Shown in pieces: positions 1 through 10,210 of a stretch of 64,000 nt of DNA (within the stretch, counting starts at the first letter, position 1; the number at the start of each line of letters is the position of its first letter). The notes below the pieces were generated by a model. That model was given only the letters and a program-made list of their open reading frames with translations, was not told the origin of the DNA and searched no databases. Source of the stretch: Caenorhabditis remanei (Eukaryota; Nematoda; Chromadorea; Rhabditida; Rhabditidae); NCBI RefSeq assembly GCF_010183535.1, contig NC_071332.1, forward strand, positions 3,844,001 to 3,908,000. Direction: 5' to 3'. The translations under genes were made by a program, and so were the position numbers.

Positions 1-1020
1 AGTTTTTTTTCAGTAAAATTGTTGAGAAAATCCTGAAAATAAGCTGACGGCCGCAAAATTTTGTCTGAAATGTTTTTTTTTAGTTTTTTTTGCTGAACAA
101 CTCGATTTTCGACATTTTTTCTGGGAATTAATGGTTTTTTGAGCTATTTTCGGTGAAATTATGAAATTATTGTGAAAACAGAGAGAAATTTGATTTTAAA
201 AAAATCACAAAATTTTATTGAAAATATCATTTTTAACTTATTTTCGTTGATTTTTCCATGATTTTAAAGCGAAAAAACATGAATTTCGTTTAACTACATC
301 TGGATATGCTGGTTTTTTCGCAAAAATGTGAAAAATCTTTTAAAAAACGATTTTGAGCCGAAAAACCACGTTTTTTGATCATTTTTGCTGGAAAAAATGA
401 AAAAATTTCATCTTTTATTTTCATGAAATCACAACTTTTGTCTCAAAAATCTAATTTTTTAGTAAAATTCCATCTGGAAATGCTGTTTTTATCAGAAACA
501 GGTAAAAAATCTGAAAAAAAATCAATTTCGAGCCGAAAAATCAAGTTTTTTTTATCAATATTTCCAGAAAAATGTAATTTTTTGTCTATTTTTGCTGGAA
601 AAAATCAAAAATTTCGATCAATTTTTGCATGAAATCACTAATTTCGTCTCAAAAACCTGATTTTCCAGTAAAATTCCATCTGGAAATGCTGTTTTTATAA
701 TAAACGTGAAAAATCCGAAGAAATTTCGATTTTAGTCGAAAAATCACAATTTTTGATCATTTTTGCTGGAAAAAATGAAGAAATTTCATGATTTTTTTTT
801 CATAAAATCGCCATTTTCGTCTCAAAAAACTCATTTTTCTGTAAAATTCCATGTGGAAAGGCTGTTTTTATCAGAAACATGTAAAACTCTGAAAAAAATT
901 AATTTAGAGCCAAAAAATCAGGTTTTTGATCATTTTTGCTGAAAAAAATCAAAAATTTCGATCATTTTTTACATAAAATCAGCATTTTCGTCTCAAAAAC
1001 CTGATTTTTCAGTAAAATTT
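1..1020. repeat. AT-rich intronic tandem repeat, about 170-205 bp period
   Basis: This non-coding stretch lies upstream of the first visible exon of the Schlafen-like gene and is probably intron. Landmarks recur in order: a TTTTGATCATTTTTGCTGG block, a CGTCTCAAAAACCTGATTTTT block and an AGTAAAATTCCATCTGG block. The last starts near 461, 667, 840 and 1011, giving spacings of about 206, 173 and 171. Short A and T runs alternate at close intervals, which resembles PATC DNA of Caenorhabditis germline introns. No coding potential is seen; ORFs here are low-complexity. Confidence 0.6.
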
Positions 1021-1052
1021 CCGAGTGTCCCACCCATTTCCCTCATTTCCAG

Positions 1053-4000
1053 AGTAACCGCCGGTCCGAGTTACAACTTGGTAACCGGGAAAATGCCACA
1101 AGAAATCCTTGAAAAAGTGAAAGAGAAAGACGATGAGATGATCGAGACGGTGACAGAGGACGAAACGACACATTTAATCACAACGGAAGTGAAGATTTCA
1201 TTGAATTCTGGAGATGGGGATTGTTCTGGAGAGAGATTCAGTGTATTCGATGGGTTGTATGATAGTCAGATGCCCAAATTCTTCAAGTATCGAGACGCGT
1301 TTCCGGTGATTAGTTATGAGACTTATGGGCGGTTCCATTCTGACTAAGGACGATCTCCGAGGAGATATGGAACGTCACTTATATTATTGGAAAGCTGAGA
1401 AAACGCTGATTCCAAATATATATTCTGTTCTTGCCTTCTGGGTCGGGTATTCGAGAAAAACAAGGTTAAAGTTCGGGAAAATTAAAAAAAAAAATTTTAT
1501 GATTCGTCATTTTCTCGAACTTTGGCCTTGTTTTTCTTGAATACCAGGCCTCGATGGCAAAAACTGAATATATATTTGAAATCAGCGTTTTCTCTGCTTT
1601 CCAATGATATAAGTCACCTTCCATATCTCCACACTGACTCGTTGATCATCCCTAAGCTCGAGCTCTGTCATAATTTCTTCCCGAATAGGAGTTTCTTCAC
1701 TTACTAGGGAAGGTCATGGACTCGGTCTGGAGATATGGGTCGTGACCTATATCATTGGAAAGCTGAGAAAACGGCGATTCCAAATATATATTCAGTTTTT
1801 GCACTCGAGGTCTGGTATTCAAGAAAACAAGGTCAAAGTTCGTAAAAATAACAAATTATTGCCTTTCTGACACGCGAAAAATGTTTGGAAACTTTTTAGC
1901 GATTTTCGCGTGTTAAAAAGGCATTGGTTTGTCATTTTTCCAAACTTTGACTTCGTTTTTCTTGAATACCAGGCCTCGAGGGCAAAAACTGAATATATAT
2001 TTGAAATCGCCGTCTTCTCAGCTTTCCAATGATATAGGTCACGACCCATATCTCCAGACCGAGTCGGTGACCTTCCCTAGTTAGGATATCTCAAATGACA
2101 GGTCTTGGAGACCTCTTAATCATGGATTTATCAAGAATTCTCGAAAAGTGAAAGTCTCTGTGAAACACGCCATTAAAGTAGGGTGGAAAAAACTGAAGAC
2201 TTGAAGTTGAAATATCAAAAAAGGTCCTAATTGAAAGTGAAATCACAATTATTACCGGAGTAACAAAGTCCCGATGTTTTTCAACGGCTCGCAAAAGTCG
2301 TTTTTTGTGATCTCCAATAGAGATGAGTAGAAGAGTAGAAATAGTGGTTCAATAAGTGAAACTTGTTAAAAAACATGATCTAAAAATATTAAAAACTAAA
2401 ATAATTACAGCCATTTAAGCTTTGTAATCCGCCTTCCCCCCATGAATGGTTGTGAATAGTTTAGTTTTTAATATTTTTAGATCATGTTTTTTAATAAGTT
2501 TCACTTATTGAACCCCTATTTCTACTCTTCTACTCATCTCTATTGGAGATCACAAAAAACGACTTTTGCGGCCCTTTGAAAAACATCGAGACTTCATTTT
2601 TCAGGTAATAATTGTGATTTCACTTTCAATTAGGACCTTTTTTGATATTTCAACTTCAAGTCTTCAGTTCATTCTACCCTACTTTAATGACGTGTTCCAC
2701 AGAGACTTTCACTTTTCGAGAATTCTTGATTAATCCATAATTAAGAGGTCTCCAAGACCTGTCATTTGAGATATCATACGTGAAAAAAGCTCCGATTCGG
2801 GAAGAAGTTATTAACAGTTCTCCCCTCTCACAACTGCGCCCCACCGCAAATGAGAGAGTATTGGGTGCGAGAGACGCAGAGTTTTTTCTCGCGCCGACAC
2901 AGATTTTCACAGTTTATGACCTATTTTCGCATTTCTTGATAGTATTTTTCGTAAATTGCTATGAAAAATTGCGAAAATACGTGAAAACTGAGAATCTATG
3001 TCGGCGCGAGAAAAAAGAAACAAACTCTGCGTCTCTCGCCAATACTCTCTCGTTTGCGGTAGGGCGCAGTTGTAAGTCACCCATCTTTTCTTCCAGGAAA
3101 TTCACGGAATCTGGACTCTCCTCTTCGATCAAGAACACTATGGAGACATGTCGACATTCGAACTCCAAGCATCGATTTGTGCTGCATTGAATTCAAAACA
3201 TCATCTGATTATATGTATTGGAGTGGATAAATACAATACGGTCACTGGTGTCGAGATGTCTGCAACCGAACGTGTTGTGTTCAGAATGGCGTTGACGAGA
3301 GCTGTCGCTGGAGAATTCCAGCCGCCGCTTATTAAAGTACGGGCGATTATTTGTCTATTTTGAGATGTTTTTTCAGTATTTTGACCGGAAAATGTTACAT
3401 TTTCAAGTTTTCTATTAGCTCGGCACAGTTCTTACAACTGCGCTCCACCGAAATTCCTTTTGAAAAATGTCTCTTTTTCTCTGAGGATCTCAATTTCGCA
3501 TACATTTTTCATCGATTTCGGTAGAGCGCGGTTGTAAGAAGCGTGTCGTGATAATATATTTTGGTAAAAAGTTCCAGTAAAATCCTTTTTGAAATGCAGC
3601 TTTTATTGTTAAAAAATAATTTAAAAATTCTTATCAAATATGGCAATTTTTAGTCAAAATCGTCAAAAGGAGCTTTTAATGCGACTTTCTGCGTAAAAAA
3701 TTATCAAAAATCACATATTTTTTTTATCAAAATTGATGAAAATTGATGAAATATTATGTGTTTTCGAAAATCGGCAAAATTTCGGTCAAAACCATCAAAT
3801 TCCCCTCAAAAACGTTCTGAGATTATTCACTTTTTTGCCAAATTCAGTGGGTTTTTGACCAATTTTTATACTAAAAACTGTCAAAAATTGCCGTTTTTAT
3901 CCCAATTTTTCTTCAAATTCAATGCTTCATTAGTTCTCAATAACAAAACCAATTACTCCCAATTTTTCAGAAAAAAAAAATTGAAAATGCGTTTTTTTGG

Positions 4001-6364
4001 CAATTTTCAGTCAAAATCATCAAATTTTCCCAAAAATCTTGAATTTCCCTACAATAAACACTCGAAAATGTTACATTTTCGAACAATTTTTGACCATTTT
4101 TATAATAAAAACTGCTGAAAATTGTCCCATATTCATTCCAACTATCACATTTTCCCTGAAATCGCTTTCAGCTCGGCACGTTTCTTACGACTGCGCTCCA
4201 CCGAAATTCCCTTGAGAAATGTCTCTTTTTCTCTGAATATCTCAATTTCGCAAACTATTTTCTTCGGTTGCGGTAGAGCGCAGTTGTATGAAGTGTGTCG
4301 TGCTAATACTCTCAATCAATTTCCCAGATAAAAACATTAAAAATGCGGTTTTTTGGCAATTTTTCGCTCAAAACCATCAAATTTATCCGAAAATCGTGAA
4401 TATTAAATAATTTTTGACCATTTTTTTTAATAAAAACTTCTGGAAATCGTCCCAATTTCCAGGTGCCCCCGAAACAATTGACCGGTGTCTCCCCAATGAA
4501 ACGCGACGTCTCCGAGATGACTTCTAACATCGACGTCATGTTTATCCCGGTGCTCGGAGGGGGCTCGACGGGCAGTGGAGACTCCGCCCCCTCGAGATTC
4601 CTGGTCGTTGTTCGTGTGAAAGAGTTGACCGAGAAGTTGTATCAGTTGTCTTCCGGTCGAATTTATGTGGAAGAGAATGGCCGTGTCGTCGAGTTGGCCA
4701 ATGTTAATGAGGTCGAAATTCAATTATAATCGGATTAATTTGTTATGGAAATTGTTGATTCTTTTAGGCGTTCCATAATCTGATTATTAACAAAGAGACT
4801 CCATCGATCGGAAGTTTGTTCATGATTGAACCGGAACCGTTTATAGAGGATACTCAATTGGAAATTGATGAGTACTCTAGTAGTGAAGAGGAAGACGAGA
4901 TTTGTGAAGTGAAGAAGGATTCAGAAGGCGTTCCAAGCAAAATTGAGGCGGTCGTTCAAGAAATTGTTATTCCGGAAGAGTAATATTTTCAGATTTAGGG
5001 GAAGAATAGACTGGAAAATGGCTAGAAATAGCTGAAAATAGCTGGAAAATTGGCAGAAATCAGAATTGCCACGGGCCGTTTAGAACCAAAATTTGCATAG
5101 TTCTCAAGGCCCGGCCCGGCTTCAAAAAATGACCCTTTTTTTCGAAATTCTTTCAATTTTTCATCGAAAATGTGACCATTTTTTGACTATTTTTCAGAAT
5201 TTCTTCTAATTCTGGATGATAGTTTGACTTTTTCGCGAAAAAATTCAAAAAATTTCCAAAAAATTTGAACATTTGACTTTCGCGCCAATTTGCCCGGCCC
5301 GGGCCTTGACAACTATGAAAATTTGCAGTTTTTTAAGACTGAATTTCGAAAAATTCGAAATTCAATCAAAAAGTGAATATGTATGATAATTTAAGATTTT
5401 TTCCTCTGAATTTTCAAATAAATTTTTTTTTAATTTTAAAAATGAGCACCCATCTGAAGTTTTAGGAGTAGAATAGACTGAAAAACGGCCAGAAATAGCT
5501 GAAAATTGGACCGAAAATGCACCAAATCGCGAAATTTAGGATTAAAAATTATATTTCGTGGTTTTTTTCGGATTTTAACCGATTTTTCGGCCTTTTTTGA
5601 AAAAAAAAAGTGATAAAATTCGATCTTGGAATTCACAATTTTTTGACGAAAAATTTAAGTTTGAAGCAGATTTCTATCAAAAATGTGAATTTCAATCGTA
5701 AAAATTTAGTAAAATGTGATTTTTCTTGTTTTTTACACCGAAATTAGAGGTTTTTTGGTTAAAAAAGTGTGATTTTCGAACAGAAAATTACAGTTTTCAA
5801 CCGAAATTTTTAAAATTTCTAAATCTCCAAATTCATTTTTTTGTTGAAGTTTTGACTGAAAATTGACTGAAGATTGGTCAAGAAAATAGACAAAATCAAT
5901 ATTTTCAGTAAATTTATTAGCTCAACACGCTTATTACAACCGCGCTCTATCGAAACCGATAAAAATAGTGTGCGAAATCGAGAGACTCAGAGAAAAAGAG
6001 ACATTTTTCCAGGGAATTTCGGTGGAGCGCAATTGTAAAAACTGTGTTGAGCTGCTACAACTGCGCTCCACCGAAATCCCTTTGAAAAATGTCTCTTTTT
6101 CTCTGAGTCTCTCGATTTCACACACTCTTCTCTTCGGTTTCGGTAGAGCGCGGTTGTAACAAGCTTGCCGTCTAATATATTTCTATTTTTATTTTCAGAT
6201 CTCCCGCCACTAGTACCAATAACCAAATCGTCGCGAGACTCTCGTCAGCCACCGAATCGATTCTCTCTCGTCTCGACAGTCCACGCGTTCAGAATTTCGG
6301 ATGGCTTCTCTTCGCCACCGCCGTCGTTTATAGTGTCTATCAGGCGGCCAGAACTAAATTCTAA
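1053..6364 (+). CDS. Schlafen-like (AlbA_2) protein with C-terminal membrane anchor, SLFL-3/SLFL-4-like; 5' end outside window
   Basis: Exons: 1053 to about 1305 (donor uncertain, GTGATT in phase 0), 3097-3336, 4463-4711, 4768-4979 and 6199-6364; all junctions after the first keep frame. The first acceptor at 1052 implies missing 5' exons. Exon 3097-3336 has the AlbA_2/Schlafen pattern: a helix ending SICAALNSKHH, strand LIICIGVD, a turn, VTGVE, then ER and a helix ending in PP. Exon 4768-4979 is acidic (SSSEEEDEICE). The donor at 4980 (GTAATA) avoids an in-frame TAA and joins the last exon, whose product ends in one hydrophobic segment (FGWLLFATAVVYSVYQAA) plus RTKF, a tail anchor with a basic end. 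In C. elegans, SLFL-3 or SLFL-4 join TOFU-1 and TOFU-2 in PUCH, which trims 21U-RNA precursors; SLFL-3/-4 carry a membrane segment linked to mitochondria. Assignment to that subgroup is inferred from domain plus tail; another Schlafen-like paralogue is possible. Confidence 0.62.
1365..1660. repeat. Palindromic repeat, family C, copy 1
   Basis: The left arm runs from GAGATATGGAACGTCACTTA through GGAAAGCTGAGAAAACGCTG and ATTCCAAATATATATTC to AAACAAGGTTAAAGTTCG. The same text returns inverted from about 1510 to 1640. It is intronic in the Schlafen-like gene, and further copies lie at 1704-2084 and 45270-45925. Confidence 0.75.
1704..2084. repeat. Palindromic repeat, family C, copy 2
   Basis: The ends are CTAGGGAAGGTCATGGACTC on the left and its near reverse complement GAGTCGGTGACCTTCCCTAG on the right. 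The arms match family C at 1365-1660. The central loop holds a smaller hairpin around 1864-1925 (CACGCGAAAA / TTTTCGCGTG). Confidence 0.8.
2085..2778. repeat. Near-perfect palindrome of about 690 bp
   Basis: The left arm starts GATATCTCAAATGACAGGTC and the right arm ends with its reverse complement, GACCTGTCATTTGAGATATC. The arms are about 325 bp, with a loop near 2410-2455 holding CCGCCTTCCCCCCATG. Differences between arms are scattered single bases and short indels. It abuts family C copy 2 without a gap and looks like a non-autonomous fold-back element. Confidence 0.85.
2826..3075. repeat. Palindromic repeat with CTCGCGCCGACA arms
   Basis: Left end CTCACAACTGCGCCCCACCG; right end CGGTAGGGCGCAGTTGTAAG. 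The inner arms carry GAGAGAGTATTGG, GAGACGCAGAGTTT and CTCGCGCCGACA, inverted on the right. The outer ends resemble family B below (CTGCGCTCCACCG), so the two may share termini. It ends 22 bp before an exon acceptor. Confidence 0.75.
3425..3545. repeat. Palindromic repeat, family B, copy 1
   Basis: Ends are TTACAACTGCGCTCCACCGA and TCGGTAGAGCGCGGTTGTAA, around a core GTCTCTTTTTCTCTGAG. Intronic. The rest of intron 3337-4462 is A/T-run DNA with no gene seen apart from copy 2. Confidence 0.8.
4168..4305. repeat. Palindromic repeat, family B, copy 2
   Basis: It has the same termini and core as copy 1, flanked by AGCTCGGCACG on the left and CGTGCTAA on the right. It lies in the same intron of the Schlafen-like gene. 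Confidence 0.8.
5093..5310. repeat. Fold-back repeat with CAAGGCCCGG arms, copy 1
   Basis: The left end has CTCAAGGCCCGGCCCGG and the right end CCCGGCCCGGGCCTTGACAA, enclosing AT-rich arms with TTTTTTCGAA and GAATTTCTTCTAATTCTGGA. Related copies are near 12434-12680, 42595-42830 and 43032. It sits in the last intron of the Schlafen-like gene; 5310-5900 is featureless A/T-run DNA. Confidence 0.6.
5920..6170. repeat. Palindromic repeat, family B, two head-to-head units
   Basis: Two family B units lie back to back: 5932-6038 with core GAGACTCAGAGAAAAAGAGA, then 6055-6160 with core GTCTCTTTTTCTCTGAGTCT in the other orientation. The pair ends 30 bp before the last exon of the Schlafen-like gene. 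Confidence 0.8.
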
Positions 6365-6997
6365 TTATTTAATCGAAGCTCTTTTTGTAACATTTTTATG
6401 CCTCCTGCCTTTTATTGTTTTTTCTCTGTTTCATTTTTTATTGTTTTTTGGTGTTCAACACAGTAGAAATATTCGTTTTATCGGTTTTCTTTGTAAGGAC
6501 AGATTTTATAGCCTAGACAGGCTTAGAGGAATAAAAGTAACACGGAAAAATAATTTTATTCCTTTTCAGATTAAAAATAGGCAATTTTTCAAAAAACAAA
6601 AGAATAATAAAATAATCCGCTCGAGGCAAAACTCGAACCAGAAACTCTCTGCGCTCCGCACAGGTGAATCGCGGAAAGCGTGTAATTTGTCAAATATTGT
6701 TCGCGGATTTGTCCGGATACGTACAAGCGATGATACCTATTATTGGTGTGTAATTGGTAAATCGCGAATATTGATGTATTATTCGCATATTGCTCGCAAA
6801 TCGCGACTAAAAACGTATGATATTTGTCTTATCGCGATCGGTAATTGTTCACGTATCGCGAAAATTTTTTGAATTCGCTGGGTTTGAGAAAAAAATTATT
6901 GGAACATTTTTAGAAAAAAAGAAAAACAAAGACAAAAGAATGGATAACATAAGAAGGGTGAATCAAATTATACATGGTAAAGTCAGTAATAAATTAT

Positions 6998-7310
6998 TTT
7001 TCGTCCTCATGAGCTTCGCCTCCTTTTCGAACTCCTCTCAAAACAGCTTCATTGAATCGTGGCCGTCGATGGTGTTGTTCATGGGGTTGAGGGGTATTTC
7101 GATGCTATAAAATAGAAATTAGTACTTAAAACACAACTTTAAAAAAATATTACCTAAAGATGTTCCCATATATTCTCAGATAACAAGCCGAAGAAGCTAT
7201 AAAATTGGTCGCTCTTCTTGATCCTCTGAACGCATTGTGAATCCATTTCCGTAGATTTTTCATCCGAAATCGTTTGAATTATCATCCTATACTGTCCTAT
7301 CCAAATCTGA
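6998..7310 (-). pseudogene. Possible decayed exons of an unrecognised gene
   Basis: On the minus strand, an acceptor (TTTCTATTTTATAG) is followed by an open frame of 36 codons ending at about 6998: HRNTPQPHEQHHRRPRFNEA, then a basic-acidic tail and stop. Upstream on the same strand, about 7154-7310, an acceptor (ATTTTCAG) precedes an open frame, but a TAG lies directly before the next GTAATA donor, so the two do not join in frame. A third exon-like piece near 7340-7435 also contains a stop. It could be a transposon remnant or chance. No family recognised. Confidence 0.25.
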
Positions 7311-7534
7311 AAATATGTCTCCATTTACAATTAGACTCACAATGTGATTGCAGACAAACCTCTTCTTGTTTATTGTCCAAGCAGCTTATATTCTTTTTTG
7401 GTTGTCACTTGAGAAGTTCTTTTACAGAAAGCTGTAAAAAAATAGGAAAAAATAATGAAAATAAAGTAAAATGAGAAACAAAAGACAGAAAACAATGTCA
7501 CGCCCACATTTTCGCGATTAACCAATAACTTATC

Positions 7535-8165
7535 AGCTCAGGCAACTCAATATCAATCTAATTAGACGCGGCATCAGTTAGATTAGCTTGAATGTTGGCA
7601 TGATTAGATTAATGCCGCGTCTAATTAGATTGATGAGCAATCTTGTAAGATTAATGCGCCGTCTCATTAGATTAGTGTGAAATCTTGAGTAACTAGTCAT
7701 AACATTTGAAAATTCTTTAGGTAAAAAAGAAATAGTAAATTTATTCAAATTAAAAACAAGATTTTTTGCTTACCAAAGAATTTATTCATGATTTCATCGC
7801 AATGTTGACTTTTCTTCCAAACCAAATGAAAGTTGTGAAGACTGAAGACTGCAGTTGAAGACTTGATGAGCCATAGAAACCGAAAAATACAATTTTTAAT
7901 AATGGAAAATCGTGAAAAAGTCGATAAAACCGCAAACGAAATTAGTTCGCAACGATTTCAGGCTTTCGAGACATAAATAGAAAATTAAAACTCAGAAAAA
8001 AAACATTAAAATAAAAATTGAAAGTAATTTTGCGCGTTTTGTACTGACTTATTCTTGGATCCTTGGCGCGAACGAAGTTTGCGCAAGCAAAATCCACTAA
8101 TCTAATTAGATTGTGATTAGATTGATGCGGTTGTAGGATTAGATTAATATTGAGTTGCCTGAGAG
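7535..8165. mobile_element. Non-autonomous inverted-repeat element, 631 bp
   Basis: The terminal inverted repeats are CTCAGGCAACTCAATATCAA (from 7537) and its near reverse complement ending at 8163. The 7-base direct repeat ACTTATC lies at 7528-7534 and 8166-8172, outside two extra bases (AG) at each end, consistent with a target duplication. Both subterminal regions contain many TCTAATTAGA and TTAGATTA motifs, as expected for transposase-binding repeats. No transposase is encoded. Superfamily not assigned. Confidence 0.6.
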
Positions 8166-8626
8166 ACTTATCGGGATAGTCCAATATTTCGTCAATTATT
8201 CATCGACCCGGATAGTTTCGCGATCATGCGTATTACAAGTCTTCCATTTTCGCGACATGTGAGTGATTTCCCAATTACTTGTAAGCGTATGATTATTCAT
8301 GAGTCGCGATTCACCTGTGCGAACAGTGTTGTTAACCACTCGACCACGCGTGCACTCTATTGGTGGCGACAGTAGGTGTATATCTTTCCGGTGGTTTTTG
8401 AAGCTGTGGGACCATGATACATTCGCGCTCTATTGCTAATATTGATTAAAATCGTGGTTTTTATCCTTTTTTTCAGGGCATTTCATTATCCAGATCAATA
8501 TTAACCTGATTTAATTGATAATATCAACAAAATGCACTCAAACACGCCGAAAAACAGCGAAAATAGCCAGTTTATTGTGTCGCAACCAATACAAACAGAA
8601 AAATATTCAGAATCTCGAACAGATTC

Positions 8627-9664
8627 TTAACGACAAGTTCCCTTGTAGCAAGTGGCCGGCTTCTTGCAATCACATCGATAGCAATCGCCGCCTGGTGGCA
8701 CGTAGCAGAGACCGGTTGGTGGCACGTTGAATGAGTGCTGGAATTATAGATAAATGAGTATTTGGGGGAGATTTTGTATGTGCGCTCTATTGGGGTTTAT
8801 GAAAATTATGGAATTTCTTGAAAAAATAGCGAAAAAACCAAAACAATTGGTTGAAAACGGATAAAAAAACATTTTTTTGATTTTCCTTTTTAGCGAAAAC
8901 TGCCTAACTTTGAATAGATGCCATGCTATTAAAAATAAAGCTATCGATTTCAAATTTGGTGAATGTGTAGATCAAATCTCGAGCTACATTTTTGCAGTTG
9001 ATAACTTTTTGATAGCAATCTTCCCTGGAGAGTTATGAACGATTGAAGTAGCTGCACTCCGCCCAACACGCGCACTCTTAGCAAAGTTTGAAGGCGCATA
9101 TCTCAAAAACGTGAATGGCTATCAAAAAATTGTCAACTACAAAAATGTAGAGCTAGATTTGATCTACATGACGAATATAAATTTATAGCAGTTCTAATTA
9201 TTTGTGGTAGAGTTATTGGCTGTCAAATTTGCCTATTTCTGAGGTGTTTATAAAAAAGAAAAAAATTAGCAATTTTCAAACTATCATATCTTCCCAGGAT
9301 AAGTTTACACAAAAAAGTTGTCAACTGCAAAAATATTGCCCTAGATTTGATCTACATGTCCATATAAGATTTTTAAGATTCTGACTACTCCTGGAGTCAA
9401 GGCACCATGTCAAAGTTTCCCTAATTTTTTACTATTTTCCAAAAAATTTAAAGTAGGCATTTTCAAGTTCTCTTATCTTCCTAGGATAAACTCACACAAA
9501 AAAGTTGTGAACTGCAAAAATGTAGTCCTAGTTTTGATCTACGTATTTTACAAAAAAATTTTGAAAATCCAACATCTTCTATTCCCCCGGCGCCCTGTCA
9601 AACTCACCGCAACGGAAGCCATCATGACGAAGAACACAGCGAGGACAAGTGAGAAGAATTTCAT
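8627..9664 (-). CDS. Small secreted six-cysteine peptide, 55 aa
   Basis: Two exons: 9608-9664 (19 codons) and 8627-8737 (36 codons plus stop), joined in phase 0 by a GTGAGT donor and an AATTCCAG acceptor; intron 870 bp. Exon 1 is a complete signal peptide (MKFFSLVLAVFFVMMASVA). Exon 2 encodes a mature peptide of 36 residues with six cysteines in the order LCYVPP, DCY, RCDC, TCY, TCR, so three disulfides are likely. The signal/mature split falls at the intron, as in many secreted peptide genes. I do not recognise the family; antimicrobial or toxin-like roles are possible but unsupported. The intron holds family A repeat remnants. Confidence 0.72.
8966..9590. repeat. Family A repeats, degenerate, in the intron of the 6-Cys peptide gene
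   Basis: Family A landmarks are GTAGATCAAAnnTAGGGCTACA, GTAGTTGACAACTTTTTGAT, GAGATATGCGCCTTTAAAG and a GAGACGCAGAGAAG core, then the same inverted. Here 8966-9175 has both arms but no core, and 9290-9590 has two further worn half-copies. Confidence 0.65.
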
Positions 9665-10210
9665 GGTTTTTTTTCTCTGAAATAACATTTATAAAATTGA
9701 GTAGATCAATAAATGTTAAAAATTAAAAAAAAAACGATTCAAAAAAAGATAATGTTTGCCAAACACTCTCATTACACGAGGTCTTTTGTACTGTCCGAAA
9801 TTGTTTCGGTCGTCTCAAAAAATCATAAAAAAGGATTACGGTAATAATCGGATTGTATGGAAAATGGATTCTAGTGTCCTCCTCCCACCATATGACCCCA
9901 CTTTTTATACGGACAACTTTTTCGAAGTTGATAAGAAAAATTATTTGATAAAAATTTTAATTTTATTAGAGAGAGACAGGAAAAGTGACATCAAGCCCTA
10001 GGTACGGGGGGAGGAAATCGATCGGAGGGACAGGGAACAGAAAAGTAATTGAACAAATACAGATACACATGGTGCAAACAAAATGGCGTGTCAATTATAA
10101 TTTTTTTGGTTCTCATTTTCTCTGCGTCTCCTACCAGACACACACTATTTTTTATGATCTACAACAGGAGTACCTGTTATTTTTATCTGCAAAAAAGGAG
10201 AAGATGAGTC
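9665..10210. other. Spacer with no gene recognised
   Basis: Two short ORFs are present but lack splice context and recognisable composition. The region upstream of the 6-Cys peptide start at 9664 would hold its promoter; no clear TATA box is seen. Confidence 0.4.

Larger units (their letters stand above)
6616..8350 (-). repeat. Fold-back region with split tRNA-like ends
   Basis: A 17-bp inverted repeat, CGCACAGGTGAATCGCG, lies at about 6657-6673 and as its reverse complement at about 8304-8320. Outside the right copy, the minus strand reads GTGGTCGAGTGGTTAACAAC, a good A box of the tRNA-Ser/Leu type. Outside the left copy, the minus strand reads TCTGGTTCGAGTTTTGCC, B-box-like. The two halves of a tRNA-like sequence are thus 1.6 kb apart. 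The interior contains CGCGAT/ATCGCG-rich DNA, a decayed coding fragment and a nested element at 7535-8165. No target duplication was identified. Confidence 0.4.

Noticed and set aside
6165..6872. A 235-codon open frame, long for this window
   Set aside because: It overlaps the last exon of the Schlafen-like gene in another frame, continues into AT-rich DNA and has no splice context or recognisable domain.
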